A stretch of DNA of 64,000 nt from JBDHTQ01 sp039808765. GTDB lineage: Bacteria; Pseudomonadota; Alphaproteobacteria; UBA2400. The notes beneath the pieces were generated by a model that was given only the letters and a program-made list of their open reading frames with translations, was not told the origin of the DNA and made no database searches. Each line of letters starts with the position of its first letter. Position 1 is the stretch's first letter. Shown piece by piece: positions 38,178-47,096 of the stretch. The stretch is taken from positions 24,208-88,207 of the forward strand of contig JBDHTQ010000009.1 of assembly GCA_039808765.1 (NCBI GenBank), given 5' to 3'. A program made the position numbers and the translations under genes.

Positions 38178-38738
38178 ATGCTGACAAGCCTGCCCAACCT
38201 TTTAACGCTATCACGCATTGCGGCAATCCCAGCGATTGTCGCATTGATGTTCGTGGCAGAAGCTTGGGCGGCTTGGTTGGCTTTGTTTTTGTATATTTTA
38301 GCGTGTTTGACAGATTGGCTGGACGGCTATTTTGCGCGGGCACAAAATTTGGAATCGCCTGTGGGAAAGTTTTTGGATCCTATCGCGGATAAGCTTTTGG
38401 TGAGCGCCTTGCTATTAGTGATGGCGGGAACAGATCGATTGACATTTTGGGCCTTGCCAGCGGCGATCGTTATTTTATTGCGCGAAATTCTGGTGTCAGG
38501 ATTGCGAGAGTTTTTGGCGGGATTGAATAAAATCAGTGTGCCTGTTTCGCGAGTGGCAAAATGGAAAACAGCGATGCAAATGGTTGCACTGGGGTTTTTG
38601 ATCATCGGGGTTTGGGGGCCTTGGGGCTGGCCGTGGAAAGAGATTGGCGGCCTGGGTTTGTGGTTTGCCGCAATCCTAACTGTGCTGACGGGCTGGAGTT
38701 ATATGCGTATCGGCTGGAAGCATATGAACGAGATATAA
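38178..38738 (+). CDS. pgsA: CDP-diacylglycerol-glycerol-3-phosphate 3-phosphatidyltransferase
   Basis: 186 residues with about four membrane segments. The CDP-alcohol phosphatidyltransferase signature D-x2-DG-x2-AR-x8-G-x3-D-x3-D is present as TDWLDGYFAR followed by GKFLDPIADK. It makes phosphatidylglycerol phosphate in the inner membrane, the first step to phosphatidylglycerol and cardiolipin. AAGGAGTAAGG is an excellent ribosome site. Nine bases separate it from pfkA, so the two are cotranscribed. Confidence 0.94.
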   Translation: MLTSLPNLLTLSRIAAIPAIVALMFVAEAWAAWLALFLYILACLTDWLDGYFARAQNLESPVGKFLDPIADKLLVSALLLVMAGTDRLTFWALPAAIVILLREILVSGLREFLAGLNKISVPVSRVAKWKTAMQMVALGFLIIGVWGPWGWPWKEIGGLGLWFAAILTVLTGWSYMRIGWKHMNEI

Positions 38739-38898
38739 AATAAGGTGTGATTGTCCCGGATTTTTTAAATCTCGCTTTTACACATTAGTGTAAATTCCAA
38801 AAAGATAGACGTACTCTGTTTTGTATTTTTGTTTTGTATTTTTGACGAAATATATCGTCAAAGATAGCCTTTGTTATTTCACCTTTTCAGGATTGGCC

Positions 38899-39801
38899 TT
38901 AGCCAGATTTTTTTAATGTTTCTTCACGATAGTCATCGGCCAGTCTTTGAGTCATTAGCCCTACCGTAAACTTCGACGATTCAATCTCTGCAATCGGTGT
39001 GATTTCAATCGCAGTTCCGGTTAAAAAAACTTCGCTGGCATTAGCCAGCTCTTCTGGCCGAATTTGCCGCTCAATCACCTCGATACCGCGACGTTGGGCT
39101 AAAGTGATAACTGTTTGCCGGGTAATGCCACTTAAAAAGCAATCAGGGATGGGGGTATGTAATTTTCCTTCTTGCACCATGAAAATGTTTGCGCCCGTGC
39201 CCTCAGCCACAAAGCCGCGGTAATCATAAAAAAGGGCATCGTGGGCCCCTTGCCGTTCGGCCATGTTTTTTGAAAGGGTGCCAACAACATAAAGGCCGGA
39301 CGCTTTTGCATGGACAGGGGCTGTTGTTGCAGGCGGTCGGCGCCACGGCGAAACAATCATTTTTATGCCGGTTTTGTGAAGATCATCCGAAAAATAACTG
39401 GGCCACGACCAAGCTGCAATTGCAACATTGATGCTGCTTCGCTGGTTAGAAAGTCCCATCTCTTCGCAGCCGCGCCAAGCCAGCGGGCGAACATAACCAT
39501 TTTTAATTTGATTGAGTTTTAGAATCTCGCGGCAGGCTTCGTTCAGATGTTCTGCTGTGTAAGGCAGCGTCATATCGAGCATGTTGGCCGAACGGATCAG
39601 GCGTTCGCTGTGGGCGTTGAGCTTAAAGCATTGGCCATCGTAAGCACGAATTCCTTCAAAAACCGCCCCACCATAATGAAGCGCGTGGGTTAGCATGTGC
39701 ACCTGGCAGGTGCGCCAAGGCATTATGTTTCCATTAAACCAAATATAACCATCACGATTGTCGAAAGGGGGATCGTTTGCGGTCATTGCTGCTTGCTCCA
39801 T
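38899..39801 (-). CDS. ilvE: Branched-chain amino acid aminotransferase
   Basis: 300 residues, class IV PLP aminotransferase. The PLP lysine lies in VHAKASGLYV; other signatures are THALHYGGAVFEGIRAY, FVAEGTGANIFMV and FLTGTAIEITPI. It makes Leu, Ile and Val from their keto acids. A second ATG at 39786 is possible. It diverges from the response-regulator gene; this neighbourhood is common in alphaproteobacteria. Confidence 0.93.
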   Translation of the reverse strand: MEQAAMTANDPPFDNRDGYIWFNGNIMPWRTCQVHMLTHALHYGGAVFEGIRAYDGQCFKLNAHSERLIRSANMLDMTLPYTAEHLNEACREILKLNQIKNGYVRPLAWRGCEEMGLSNQRSSINVAIAAWSWPSYFSDDLHKTGIKMIVSPWRRPPATTAPVHAKASGLYVVGTLSKNMAERQGAHDALFYDYRGFVAEGTGANIFMVQEGKLHTPIPDCFLSGITRQTVITLAQRRGIEVIERQIRPEELANASEVFLTGTAIEITPIAEIESSKFTVGLMTQRLADDYREETLKKSG

Positions 39802-39853
39802 GGTTTGCTATGACTATATCTAAGCGTGCTTTGAATAGCACAGGAATATCAGA

Positions 39854-40579
39854 ATGACAGATGAAATCAACACCCAGAAAACGCTTGAAGGCTTGATGAC
39901 CAAAAGACATGTGCTGGTGGTGGATGATGATCGTCGACTGCGTCATCTCCTGAGTGCTTTTTTGCGTGAAAACGACTTTGTTGTGACAACAGCCAGTGAT
40001 GCTTCAGAAGCACGAGACTTACTCACTGTTTTGGTGTTTGATTTAATCGTGCTTGATGTCATGATGAAGGGCGAAACGGGTATCGCCTTTCTTCAATGGT
40101 TAAGGAAGGTAAAAAACAGCGTACCGATTTTGTTGCTCACCGCGCAAGGCGAAGCCGAGGACCGGATTGTGGGGCTTGAGGCGGGGGCAGACGACTATCT
40201 GACCAAACCTTTTCAGCCTAAAGAACTCGTCTTGCGCATGCAGGCAATTTTAAGGCGATTTCCCCAAGTTAAAACGTCGTCCACGGTTGTTCGGTTTGGT
40301 GCATGGCAGTTTAATCCTGAGCGGGACGAGTTGGTCAGTCAGGATGAGGTGGTGCGTTTGTCAAGCGTTGAAGCGGGGTTGTTGCGCACACTGGCCGAAA
40401 AGCCGGGCACAATTTTTTCCCGCGATGCATTATGTGCCAGCCAGCCCTTAGCGGGCAATGCGCGCACCATTGATGTGCAGGTAACGCGCTTGCGACGTAA
40501 AATTGAGATTGATCCACGTCAGCCACGCTATCTTGTGACCATTCGGGGGGAAGGATATGTCTTGCGTCCTGATGATTAA
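39854..40579 (+). CDS. OmpR-family response regulator (PetR-like)
   Basis: 241 residues. An N-terminal receiver domain with the acidic pocket VVDDDRR and phospho-acceptor Asp in LIVLDVMM, plus the LLLTAQG and DYLTKPF (Lys) switch residues. A C-terminal winged helix ends with TIDVQVTRLRRKIE and RGEGYVL. No sensor kinase gene is adjacent. In several alphaproteobacteria the regulator next to ilvE is PetR; similar placement suggests orthology, but targets are unknown. ATG 39899 is an alternative start. Confidence 0.88.
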   Translation: MTDEINTQKTLEGLMTKRHVLVVDDDRRLRHLLSAFLRENDFVVTTASDASEARDLLTVLVFDLIVLDVMMKGETGIAFLQWLRKVKNSVPILLLTAQGEAEDRIVGLEAGADDYLTKPFQPKELVLRMQAILRRFPQVKTSSTVVRFGAWQFNPERDELVSQDEVVRLSSVEAGLLRTLAEKPGTIFSRDALCASQPLAGNARTIDVQVTRLRRKIEIDPRQPRYLVTIRGEGYVLRPDD

Positions 40580-40631
40580 AAGGTTTTTTATCGAAAAACT
40601 GCTTAATTTTCACCTTTTAAGCATTTCAGGG

Positions 40632-40660
40632 TTGACTCTTGCCCCTTAAACAGATTAAGA
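40632..40660 (+). promoter_or_regulatory. Possible rpmJ promoter
   Basis: A good -35 TTGACT at 40632-40637; the -10 at about 17-18 bp (TTAAGA or TAAGAG) is weak. Confidence 0.3.
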
Positions 40661-40701
40661 GGAAGCCTTATCGGTGGGTTGAGTTATCAAAGGGTAGAAT
40701 C

Positions 40702-40827
40702 ATGAAAGTAGCACCTTCGCTTAAAAGCTTGAAGAATCGTCATAAAGCCTGCAAGATCGTGCGTCGCAAAGGGCGAGTCTATATTATTAACAAAGAGGCG
40801 CCGCGTTACAAAGCACGTCAAGGCTAA
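40702..40827 (+). CDS. rpmJ: 50S ribosomal protein L36, B-type (C-minus)
   Basis: 41 residues: MKVAPSLKSLKNRHK, KIVRRKGRVYIINK, and the RYKARQG end. The form has a single Cys and lacks the zinc-binding set of the A-type protein, as in many alphaproteobacteria. ATG 40702 gives the exact family length; upstream in-frame codons are not part of it. A single gene with a strong terminator. Confidence 0.93.
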   Translation: MKVAPSLKSLKNRHKACKIVRRKGRVYIINKEAPRYKARQG

Positions 40828-40848
40828 ACCGTCTTCGGTAAGCATTTA

Positions 40849-40883
40849 AAACAGCCGGTGCATTGTTGCTCGGCTGTTTTTTT
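40849..40883 (+). terminator. rpmJ terminator
   Basis: Hairpin AAACAGCCG and CGGCTGTTT with a 13-base loop and T-run at the end. Confidence 0.85.
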
Positions 40884-41150
40884 GAGCTATCTACATCATG
40901 AAAAAGAGTTTTTGGAGAATAACCAAGACCAAACGGACATAAAACTGCATAAATGATGAAGCGGTGCGGGTAACTGTATTGGCACAAAGAAAAACACCGC
41001 TTGCTTGTTTTAAAACCAACGATTTATACGCCGTCTCATCGGGCATTGGAAATATGACGGAATCTATTGCCTCATCTTCACCAATTCATATTCCCGCATC
41101 ACATCATCAAGTGTTTTGATCTTTTTATATTTTTCGTCTACTCTCCCAAA
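40884..41150. other. Intergenic region between rpmJ and the phosphatase gene
   Basis: About 270 bp without a recognised gene. One long-range inverted repeat is seen: AAGCGGTG (40959-40966) and CACCGCTT (40995-41002), separated by 28 bases. Its role is unknown. Confidence 0.4.
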
Positions 41151-41987
41151 ATGCTTCATTTCTTGCGCACATGGCTAACGAGGAAAAAACACAAAAATGT
41201 GTCTGGCCTGAACGTCGCTGACCGCGGCTTTGCCCAGTTACCGGAAAATTTAAGAATTTACGCTGTGGGCGATATTCATGGACGGCTTGATCTTTTGAAT
41301 TCTTTATTGAGCCAAATTAGCGAAGAATGTGCTCAGGCTCCCGAAAAACTTAAAACCCAAATAATTTTTTTGGGCGACTATATTGACCGCGGTCCGCATT
41401 CTAAAGAGGTTATTGATCGCCTTTTGCAGCCTATGCCTGGTTGCTTACAACCCATTTTTTTACTGGGGAATCACGAGTTTGTTTTTAAATCGCTGTTTAA
41501 TGATGCGACAAATTTTGCCGGATGGTTGCAGTTTGGGGGATACAATACGTTGTTAAGTTATGGCGTTTCTTGTCCGGCTGGGCGCTTAACGCTTGAGCGA
41601 ATGACGCAAATTCAAGAAGGGCTAAAAGAGCGAGTGCCCGACAGTCATCATGAGTTTTTAAGCCGACTGCAGTTGTACAGTGTTCAAGGTGATTATCTTT
41701 TTGTTCATGCGGGAATTAATCCGCAAAAGACATTCGCTGAGCAAACCCAAGATGATTACCTTTGGAGCCGTCGTGGTTTTCTTGATGTTATGCAGGCATG
41801 GGAAAAAAAGGTAATTCATGGCCATACCATTTACCCTCAGATTGAAGTAACGCCGCTGCGTATTGGGATCGACACGGGGGCCTATGCCTCTGATATTTTA
41901 ACAGCACTCGTGCTCGAGGGGAATCAGTGGCGTACGTTGCAAACCGGGCCAGGCAAAGAGATTTTTTCAAATGAGGCATCCGTTTAG
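41151..41987 (+). CDS. Serine/threonine-type metallophosphatase
   Basis: About 278 residues. The PPP-type metal-binding signature is complete: GDIHGR, GDYIDRGP and GNHE, then histidines in FVHAGI and IHGHT. Bacterial members dephosphorylate proteins or Ap4A-like nucleotides. ATG 41151 is used: it fits the family better than the earlier ATG at 41067, whose extra 28 residues are unlike the family. The next gene starts 91 bp downstream. Substrate unknown. Confidence 0.88.
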   Translation: MLHFLRTWLTRKKHKNVSGLNVADRGFAQLPENLRIYAVGDIHGRLDLLNSLLSQISEECAQAPEKLKTQIIFLGDYIDRGPHSKEVIDRLLQPMPGCLQPIFLLGNHEFVFKSLFNDATNFAGWLQFGGYNTLLSYGVSCPAGRLTLERMTQIQEGLKERVPDSHHEFLSRLQLYSVQGDYLFVHAGINPQKTFAEQTQDDYLWSRRGFLDVMQAWEKKVIHGHTIYPQIEVTPLRIGIDTGAYASDILTALVLEGNQWRTLQTGPGKEIFSNEASV

Positions 41988-42078
41988 GATCTTCATTTTT
42001 TGTTAATACTCAACCAATTTGCCGCACTAATTCAGGTGTTTACGCCAAATTAACCATACCGGCGCTCAAAGTAACAGT

Positions 42079-42996
42079 ATGGTCCAGATTTATTTACCGA
42101 TCGCGGAGATGTCCGTTAGCATTGTCACACTCCTGTTCATGGGGGCGGGGGTTGGTGTGTTATCAGGTCTGTTTGGGATTGGCGGTGGTTTTTTACTGAC
42201 ACCGCTGCTGATTTTTTTGGGGATCCCTTCAGGGATTGCTGTAGGAACGCAGGCAAATCAATCGATCGCAAGTTCCATCTCAGGCATGCTCGCGCACAAG
42301 CGCAATCGTAATGTCGATATTCCGCTTGCACTTATTATGTTGGCGGGTGGTTTGGCTGGAACAGTCACTGGAAGTTCCATCTTCTCATACTTGCAACAGC
42401 TTGGGCAGATCGACTTTCTGGTTTCGGCGCTGTATGTGTTGTTTCTTGGCTTGATCGGCTTCTTGATGTTGGTCGAGAGCATCGATGCTATTTTACGTTC
42501 GCACCGAAACCCGCATTTACCTCCCAAGCCACGCCAAATTCCTCAAGTGATTGCCCGCCTTCCCTTCAGGGTGAACTTTGAGGGATCAGGTATTCATATC
42601 AGCGTGCTTGTACCGGCACTTTTGGGTTATATTACAGGCATCACGTCAATTCTGCTGGGATTGAACGGCACATTACTTGTGCCTGCGATGATTTATCTGA
42701 TGGCAATGCCTGCGACGGTTGTGGCCGGCACGTCTCTCTTTCAATTAGCTTTTGTTTCTATGCTCTCTAGCGGGTTTCATGCCGCTTTTCACAGCACGGT
42801 TGATATCATCTTAGCGCTTCCGTTGATGGCGGGAGGGGTTATGGGCGCACAAATTGGCAGTCGCTTTGCCGGTCGGTTGCGACCTGACTATGCCCGACTT
42901 TTACTTGGTTTGGTTGTGGTGAGTGTTGCACTGCGGTTGCTTATTCAGCTTACTGTATTTCCTGATGCGCGTTTCAGTATAGAGGTGACGTCATGA
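42079..42996 (+). CDS. TauE/SafE family membrane permease
   Basis: 305 residues with about eight hydrophobic segments. Starts VGVLSGLFGIGGGFLLTPLLIFLGIP, then ANQSIASSISG; the second half repeats a GITSILLGLNGTLLVPAMIYLM unit. Such proteins are thought to export sulfite, sulfoacetate or related anions. It overlaps the TIGR02186 gene by four bases (ATGA); the pairing is conserved in alphaproteobacteria and points to a shared function. Confidence 0.87.
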   Translation: MVQIYLPIAEMSVSIVTLLFMGAGVGVLSGLFGIGGGFLLTPLLIFLGIPSGIAVGTQANQSIASSISGMLAHKRNRNVDIPLALIMLAGGLAGTVTGSSIFSYLQQLGQIDFLVSALYVLFLGLIGFLMLVESIDAILRSHRNPHLPPKPRQIPQVIARLPFRVNFEGSGIHISVLVPALLGYITGITSILLGLNGTLLVPAMIYLMAMPATVVAGTSLFQLAFVSMLSSGFHAAFHSTVDIILALPLMAGGVMGAQIGSRFAGRLRPDYARLLLGLVVVSVALRLLIQLTVFPDARFSIEVTS

Positions 42997-43742
42997 GAAT
43001 GCGCTTGTTACGAAGACTTCTTATGATCCTTGTGGTAATGGGGCTGCCGCATAAGGGAGAGGCAAGTTCAGCTATTATCGCGGATGTATCTGATCGCAGT
43101 ATTGCGGTGACCGCAGGTTTTAATGGCGCACGAACGACATTGTTTGGAACCCTTCCGGAAACAGGTGATGTCATTATTGTGGTTAAGGGGCCATCTGAAA
43201 CCATCACTGTGCGCGAAAAAAAACGTATTGCAGGAATGTGGGTTAATGGTGCGTTTCATACATTTAAAAATGTTCCTGGAATTTATTGGGTGGCCAGTTC
43301 CCGGCCATTGGAGTTGATTGCGCCGGATGAATTTTTACGCGCTCAACAGATTGGCTTGATGAACGTCTCGCTTAAAGATTCTGATACACCCGATGACGCG
43401 CGCATTGACGAATTTTCACATGCATTGCTTATCCAGAAGGCCATGCGTGACGAATACACGTTTGCTCCCGCCATGATTCATGTCATGGAAGGGCGTCTCT
43501 ATCGGGCTGATCTTGAGTTGCCCTCCAGTGCGCCCACGGGTGCTTATATTGCTACAACATACCTGATGCAGGACGGTAAGCTGATTAGTGCACAGCAAAC
43601 CCCTATTTATCTTAAGAAAGAGGGAAGCCCTGAGTGGATTTCAAACATGGCACACAGTCATTCGTATACCTATGCACTTATTACGATTGTGTTTGCTTCG
43701 TTCAGCGGATGGTTTAGTGCTATACTGTTGCAGAGGAGATAA
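42993..43742 (+). CDS. TIGR02186 family membrane-anchored exported protein
   Basis: 249 residues. A signal peptide (LLRRLLMILVVMGLP) is followed by a domain with ITAGFNGARTTLFGT-type and VVKGP blocks, and a C-terminal membrane helix (YALITIVFASFSGWFSAILL). These features match the TIGR02186 family, whose role is unknown; it sits in the periplasm with its C-terminal anchor. It is translationally coupled to the TauE/SafE gene and is followed two bases later by the usp gene. Confidence 0.83.
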   Translation: MRMRLLRRLLMILVVMGLPHKGEASSAIIADVSDRSIAVTAGFNGARTTLFGTLPETGDVIIVVKGPSETITVREKKRIAGMWVNGAFHTFKNVPGIYWVASSRPLELIAPDEFLRAQQIGLMNVSLKDSDTPDDARIDEFSHALLIQKAMRDEYTFAPAMIHVMEGRLYRADLELPSSAPTGAYIATTYLMQDGKLISAQQTPIYLKKEGSPEWISNMAHSHSYTYALITIVFASFSGWFSAILLQRR

Positions 43743-43744
43743 TC

Positions 43745-44224
43745 ATGATTGAGGATGATTTCTCGGGACGTCAGATTTTGGTTCTCGTAGAGGTGGAAAA
43801 AACCGCTCGTTCCGCAGTGCATTGGGCCGCGCACTGGGCGCTTAGGACTCGCGATTCACTCATGTTTTTGCATGTGATTGAGCCAGAACAACTGTTGAAT
43901 TTTGGCTCTGTGCACGATATGGTGCGCGCAGAGCGCTGGCAGGAAGCGCAAAAAGAAATGGATCCATTGGTCATTGAAGCGGAAAAAATTACTGGAATCA
44001 AACCAAAAGTACTTTTACGAGAAGGTCCGCTGAAAGAAACCGTACGGACTGTTTTGCAAGAGCAAACCAATTTATCATTGATGGTGATGTCAGCCAATCA
44101 TCGCGAGAAAGGTCCCGCACCGTTTGTGGGATATTTGGCCAGTCGTATGGGGAGCAGAGTTCAGGTGCCGTTGGTGCTTGTGCCAGACAGCCTGACGCCG
44201 GAAAAAATAGAGGAACTAACCTAA
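43745..44224 (+). CDS. Universal stress protein (UspA family)
   Basis: 159 residues. HUP-type fold: ILVLVEVEKTARSAVHWAAHWALR at the N-terminus and a C-terminal stretch LASRMGSRVQVPLVLVPDS typical of Usp. A middle region includes LREGPLKETV and LMVMSANHREKG. An exact G-2x-G-9x-G(S/T) ATP loop is not obvious, so it may be of the non-ATP type. It is in line with the TauE/TIGR02186 pair. Confidence 0.82.
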   Translation: MIEDDFSGRQILVLVEVEKTARSAVHWAAHWALRTRDSLMFLHVIEPEQLLNFGSVHDMVRAERWQEAQKEMDPLVIEAEKITGIKPKVLLREGPLKETVRTVLQEQTNLSLMVMSANHREKGPAPFVGYLASRMGSRVQVPLVLVPDSLTPEKIEELT

Positions 44225-44256
44225 ACGCAGGTCGTTTATCAATAAGGAGCGGAAAC

Positions 44257-44817
44257 ATGTTCATCCAAACCCAAACAACACCGAATCCCGACACGCTTAA
44301 GTTTTTACCCGGACAAGATGTTTGTGTGCGTACAACCCTGGATTTTTCAGATGCAAAGAGCGCTCAGAGTTCTCCGCTTGCACGCATGCTTTTTAAGGTT
44401 GATGGGGTGCAAGGCGTGTATCTGGGATCTGATTTTATCTCAATCACTAAAAGCGGTGACTATGAATGGCTGGCGATTAAGCCGCTCGTTTTGGGTGTTA
44501 TTATGGATCATTTTGTAAGTGGTCGCCCCATCATCGAAGACAGCGCTCATGAAAATGACAATGGCGATGAAGGGGATGATGGTGCCGGAGGAGAAATCAT
44601 TGCACAGATCAAAGATTTGATTGAGATGCGCGTTCGCCCTTCTGTTGCAAAAGATGGCGGCGACATTACCTTTATGCGGTTTCAAGATGGTGTTGTTTGG
44701 TTGAAGATGAAGGGGGCTTGTGCCGGATGCCCTAGTTCAACCGCTACATTAAAGTCTGGGATTGAGAATATGTTGCGCCACTATGTGCCAGAAGTTCAGG
44801 AAGTGAGGGCTGGATAA
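44257..44817 (+). CDS. Nfu/NifU-type iron-sulfur cluster scaffold protein
   Basis: 186 residues. An N-terminal Nfu_N domain (TTPNPDTLKFLPGQDV), an acidic linker around residues 95-113, and the C-terminal NifU domain with the CxxC cluster site CAGCPSS. The protein carries Fe-S clusters to target enzymes, complementing the A-type carrier at 5860. AAGGAGCGG is a good ribosome site. Its stop overlaps the tsaB start. Confidence 0.92.
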   Translation: MFIQTQTTPNPDTLKFLPGQDVCVRTTLDFSDAKSAQSSPLARMLFKVDGVQGVYLGSDFISITKSGDYEWLAIKPLVLGVIMDHFVSGRPIIEDSAHENDNGDEGDDGAGGEIIAQIKDLIEMRVRPSVAKDGGDITFMRFQDGVVWLKMKGACAGCPSSTATLKSGIENMLRHYVPEVQEVRAG

Positions 44818-45461
44818 TGTTGATCCTTGGGATAAACAGCGCGGGTTTAGAGCTATCATTAACGCTGCTGGGAGATGGGCAAAAGGTTTCTTTTCGCCAT
44901 TTTGACGAACGACGTGGACAAAGTGAGGTCATTCTTCCGTTGACTGAATCATGTTTGAGGGAAGTTAACGCAACTTTGCAGGATATCGATGCGATTGCGG
45001 TTGTCGCCGGTCCCGGCTCTTTTACGGGATTGCGATTGGGCATTGCTGCTGCAACAGGGTTGGCGCAGGCTGTGGGGTGTCCGGTTGGTGCGCTTAATCG
45101 GTTTACGTTGGTGCGTAATTCATTGGCACAGCCTGAAAATGTTGCCATTGTTTTTCAATCCCTGCGTGACGAGCTTTATGTTGAATTTGAATCAGGAAAA
45201 CCGCTGATGATGACAGCACAAGATATCGCTGGCGAAATTGTACGTCGTGGAGGGCAGTGGGCTCTGGCGGGGGATGGTGCTGCGCTTGTTCCGCTGGACC
45301 TGCCATTTATCAGAACGCGGGATGAATCCGAGTTGGTAGCCAGCGCTGCAAATGTGTTGCTGATGGCGCATACGTCTTTGCCTCCGGCTGTTCCGTTTTA
45401 TTTACGTGCACCGGACGTTAGCAATGCAAAAACCTTTGAGCATGCGACGATTCATGGCTAA
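44817..45461 (+). CDS. tsaB: tRNA threonylcarbamoyladenosine biosynthesis protein TsaB
   Basis: 214 residues. ASKHA-fold motif GPGSFTGLRLGIA, plus ILGINSA at the start. TsaB is the inactive partner that supports TsaD in making t6A37 on ANN-reading tRNAs. The Nfu-TsaB-RimI order is usual in alphaproteobacteria. Overlaps both neighbours slightly. Confidence 0.93.
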   Translation: MLILGINSAGLELSLTLLGDGQKVSFRHFDERRGQSEVILPLTESCLREVNATLQDIDAIAVVAGPGSFTGLRLGIAAATGLAQAVGCPVGALNRFTLVRNSLAQPENVAIVFQSLRDELYVEFESGKPLMMTAQDIAGEIVRRGGQWALAGDGAALVPLDLPFIRTRDESELVASAANVLLMAHTSLPPAVPFYLRAPDVSNAKTFEHATIHG

Positions 45462-45963
45462 GGCTGAAGACGTTGCGGGTATAAAAAACAACGCAGATTT
45501 TTTTGAAAAACTTTCTAAGCTGCACGCGTACGCTTTTTCTGGAGCGTCGGCCTACTCAGCGCAGTCATTTTCTGACCTTTATCAGGATCCATCTGTGTTT
45601 GGTGTTTGTCTTGACGGTGATGGGCAGCTCAATTTTTTATCCGACAATGAAACTGAAAGACAAGTTGTAAAAACAGAGAATATTATAGGTTTCGCTTTTG
45701 TACGTGCATGTTTGGATGAAGGAGAGATTCTAACTGTACTTGTTGCGCATCCATACCAGCGTCGTGGATATGGTGCGCAGATGATGCAGGCGCTGATCGA
45801 CAAAGCGCACGACAGAAATATTCACACGCTTTTTCTTGAAGTTGATGAAATCAATTTTGCAGCGCGCGAATTATATGAGCGCTTTGGGTTTTCCATTCTC
45901 AGTCGTCGCGAAAATTACTACAAAGTGGGCCATAATGCATTGGTGATGCGTGCATTATTATGA
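45442..45963 (+). CDS. rimI: Ribosomal protein S18-alanine N-acetyltransferase (RimI-like GNAT)
   Basis: About 173 residues. GNAT motif A is VAHPYQRRGYGAQMM, then LFLEVDEINFAARELYERFGF and RRENYYK, which are characteristic of RimI. It acetylates N-terminal alanine of S18 or other proteins. Overlaps the tsaB end; ATGs at 45442 and 45454 are both possible since ribosome sites are poor. It ends the TauE-to-RimI run. Confidence 0.88.
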   Translation: MRRFMAKAEDVAGIKNNADFFEKLSKLHAYAFSGASAYSAQSFSDLYQDPSVFGVCLDGDGQLNFLSDNETERQVVKTENIIGFAFVRACLDEGEILTVLVAHPYQRRGYGAQMMQALIDKAHDRNIHTLFLEVDEINFAARELYERFGFSILSRRENYYKVGHNALVMRALL

Positions 45964-46109
45964 GATTATAATTTTTAACTTTATGAATTTAAAAGAAAAA
46001 TAATGCTATCATTTTGTTCTCGATTTCGGATATAAACAGTTCGGTTTTTAGAATGATTTTTCCATACGTAAGAAAATATTTCTAAGATCCGCGAAAACAA
46101 TTTTTCCTC

Positions 46110-46838
46110 ATGAGGTTTAAGGTGTCCTGTATTGCTGAAAATCACCAAGTTCAGGTTGGTGAGTGTTTATCTTTTATGGGGATGGAAAGTACTGCTCATG
46201 TGAGCCATCATCCATTGTCGAGGGCTATTGAAGACTGGATCTTAGATCCAGTTTGTTTTCATCCACAAAAGCCTGATCGCGAAGAAGTGTACGAGGCTAC
46301 ATCCTTGTTTCAATGCTTGGCTGGTTCAGCTCTTGATATGATTCAAGAAGGTGATTTTCTTGCTTCTGATCATCAGCGGCAGCTAAGAGATTTTATTTCA
46401 AAGGCTAATTTTTGCGATAATGGCGGTGGCTTGAGTGCTCTTCATTATCGCCGATATGGTGGTCTCGTGTTTTTTCTTAGATTTAGTGGTGGTGGCCTGG
46501 GTTTTTGTACAGGGCCACTGGATTCCTGGGGATATAATGCTGATAGCGCCGCTGATATGGTTCGCGTTGCTGCATATACGTCAAATCCTTCTCACCCTTT
46601 CACTACGAAGAGTTTTGTTCTTCTAGAGAGAAGATTTGAGGACGATCCATTTGATGTTCGTCCTGCATATAGGTTGCGCTTACTGACTGCTGGACATAGA
46701 AGGCATAAAGTCGACCCAAGAACAAAAACTCCTGAGAATAGTGTGCTTGGTTCTATAACGAATTTTTGTTGTTCATTGAGTGAAGCTGGTCGGGTTTTAC
46801 ATAGGCAGCATTCTATTGCTGATATCAGTTACATGTAG
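46110..46838 (+). CDS. Unknown protein, 242 residues
   Basis: No family recognised. The product is soluble and rich in Ser, His and Arg; it has a Gly/aromatic stretch GGGLSALHYRRYGGLVFFLRFSGGGLG around residues 110-135 and seven Cys. ATG 46110 lacks a good ribosome site; GTG 46122 or ATG 46176 could be used instead. The gene is flanked by an AT-rich upstream region and a strong terminator, so it is a single transcription unit between the RimI run and the next orphan gene. Its codon use and lack of hydrophobic stretches do not suggest a membrane or secreted protein. Confidence 0.6.
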   Translation: MRFKVSCIAENHQVQVGECLSFMGMESTAHVSHHPLSRAIEDWILDPVCFHPQKPDREEVYEATSLFQCLAGSALDMIQEGDFLASDHQRQLRDFISKANFCDNGGGLSALHYRRYGGLVFFLRFSGGGLGFCTGPLDSWGYNADSAADMVRVAAYTSNPSHPFTTKSFVLLERRFEDDPFDVRPAYRLRLLTAGHRRHKVDPRTKTPENSVLGSITNFCCSLSEAGRVLHRQHSIADISYM

Positions 46839-46886
46839 AGCATACATTATGTACTTATGGTGTGGGCATGTGTTATCAAAAAATTA

Positions 46887-46917
46887 GGCTGCGGTTTCAA
46901 GTTGCAGCCATTTTTTT
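46887..46917 (+). terminator. Rho-independent terminator
   Basis: GGCTGC-N11-GCAGCC hairpin followed by A and T7. It ends gene 46110. Confidence 0.85.
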
Positions 46918-47096
46918 CAAACAGGTTGTTGTTATAATTTTTGTCTGTTTGATGAGATCTTGATGTAAAAGAAAAAATTATGATGGACATTTTTTGCTAG
47001 TTTCAACTATAGAATAAGTGTTTTAAAAGACTCTTGATGAAGTCTATAACAAGGGTTTTTTAATAAGAAAAAATAACTTTTTATGAGGATAAATAA

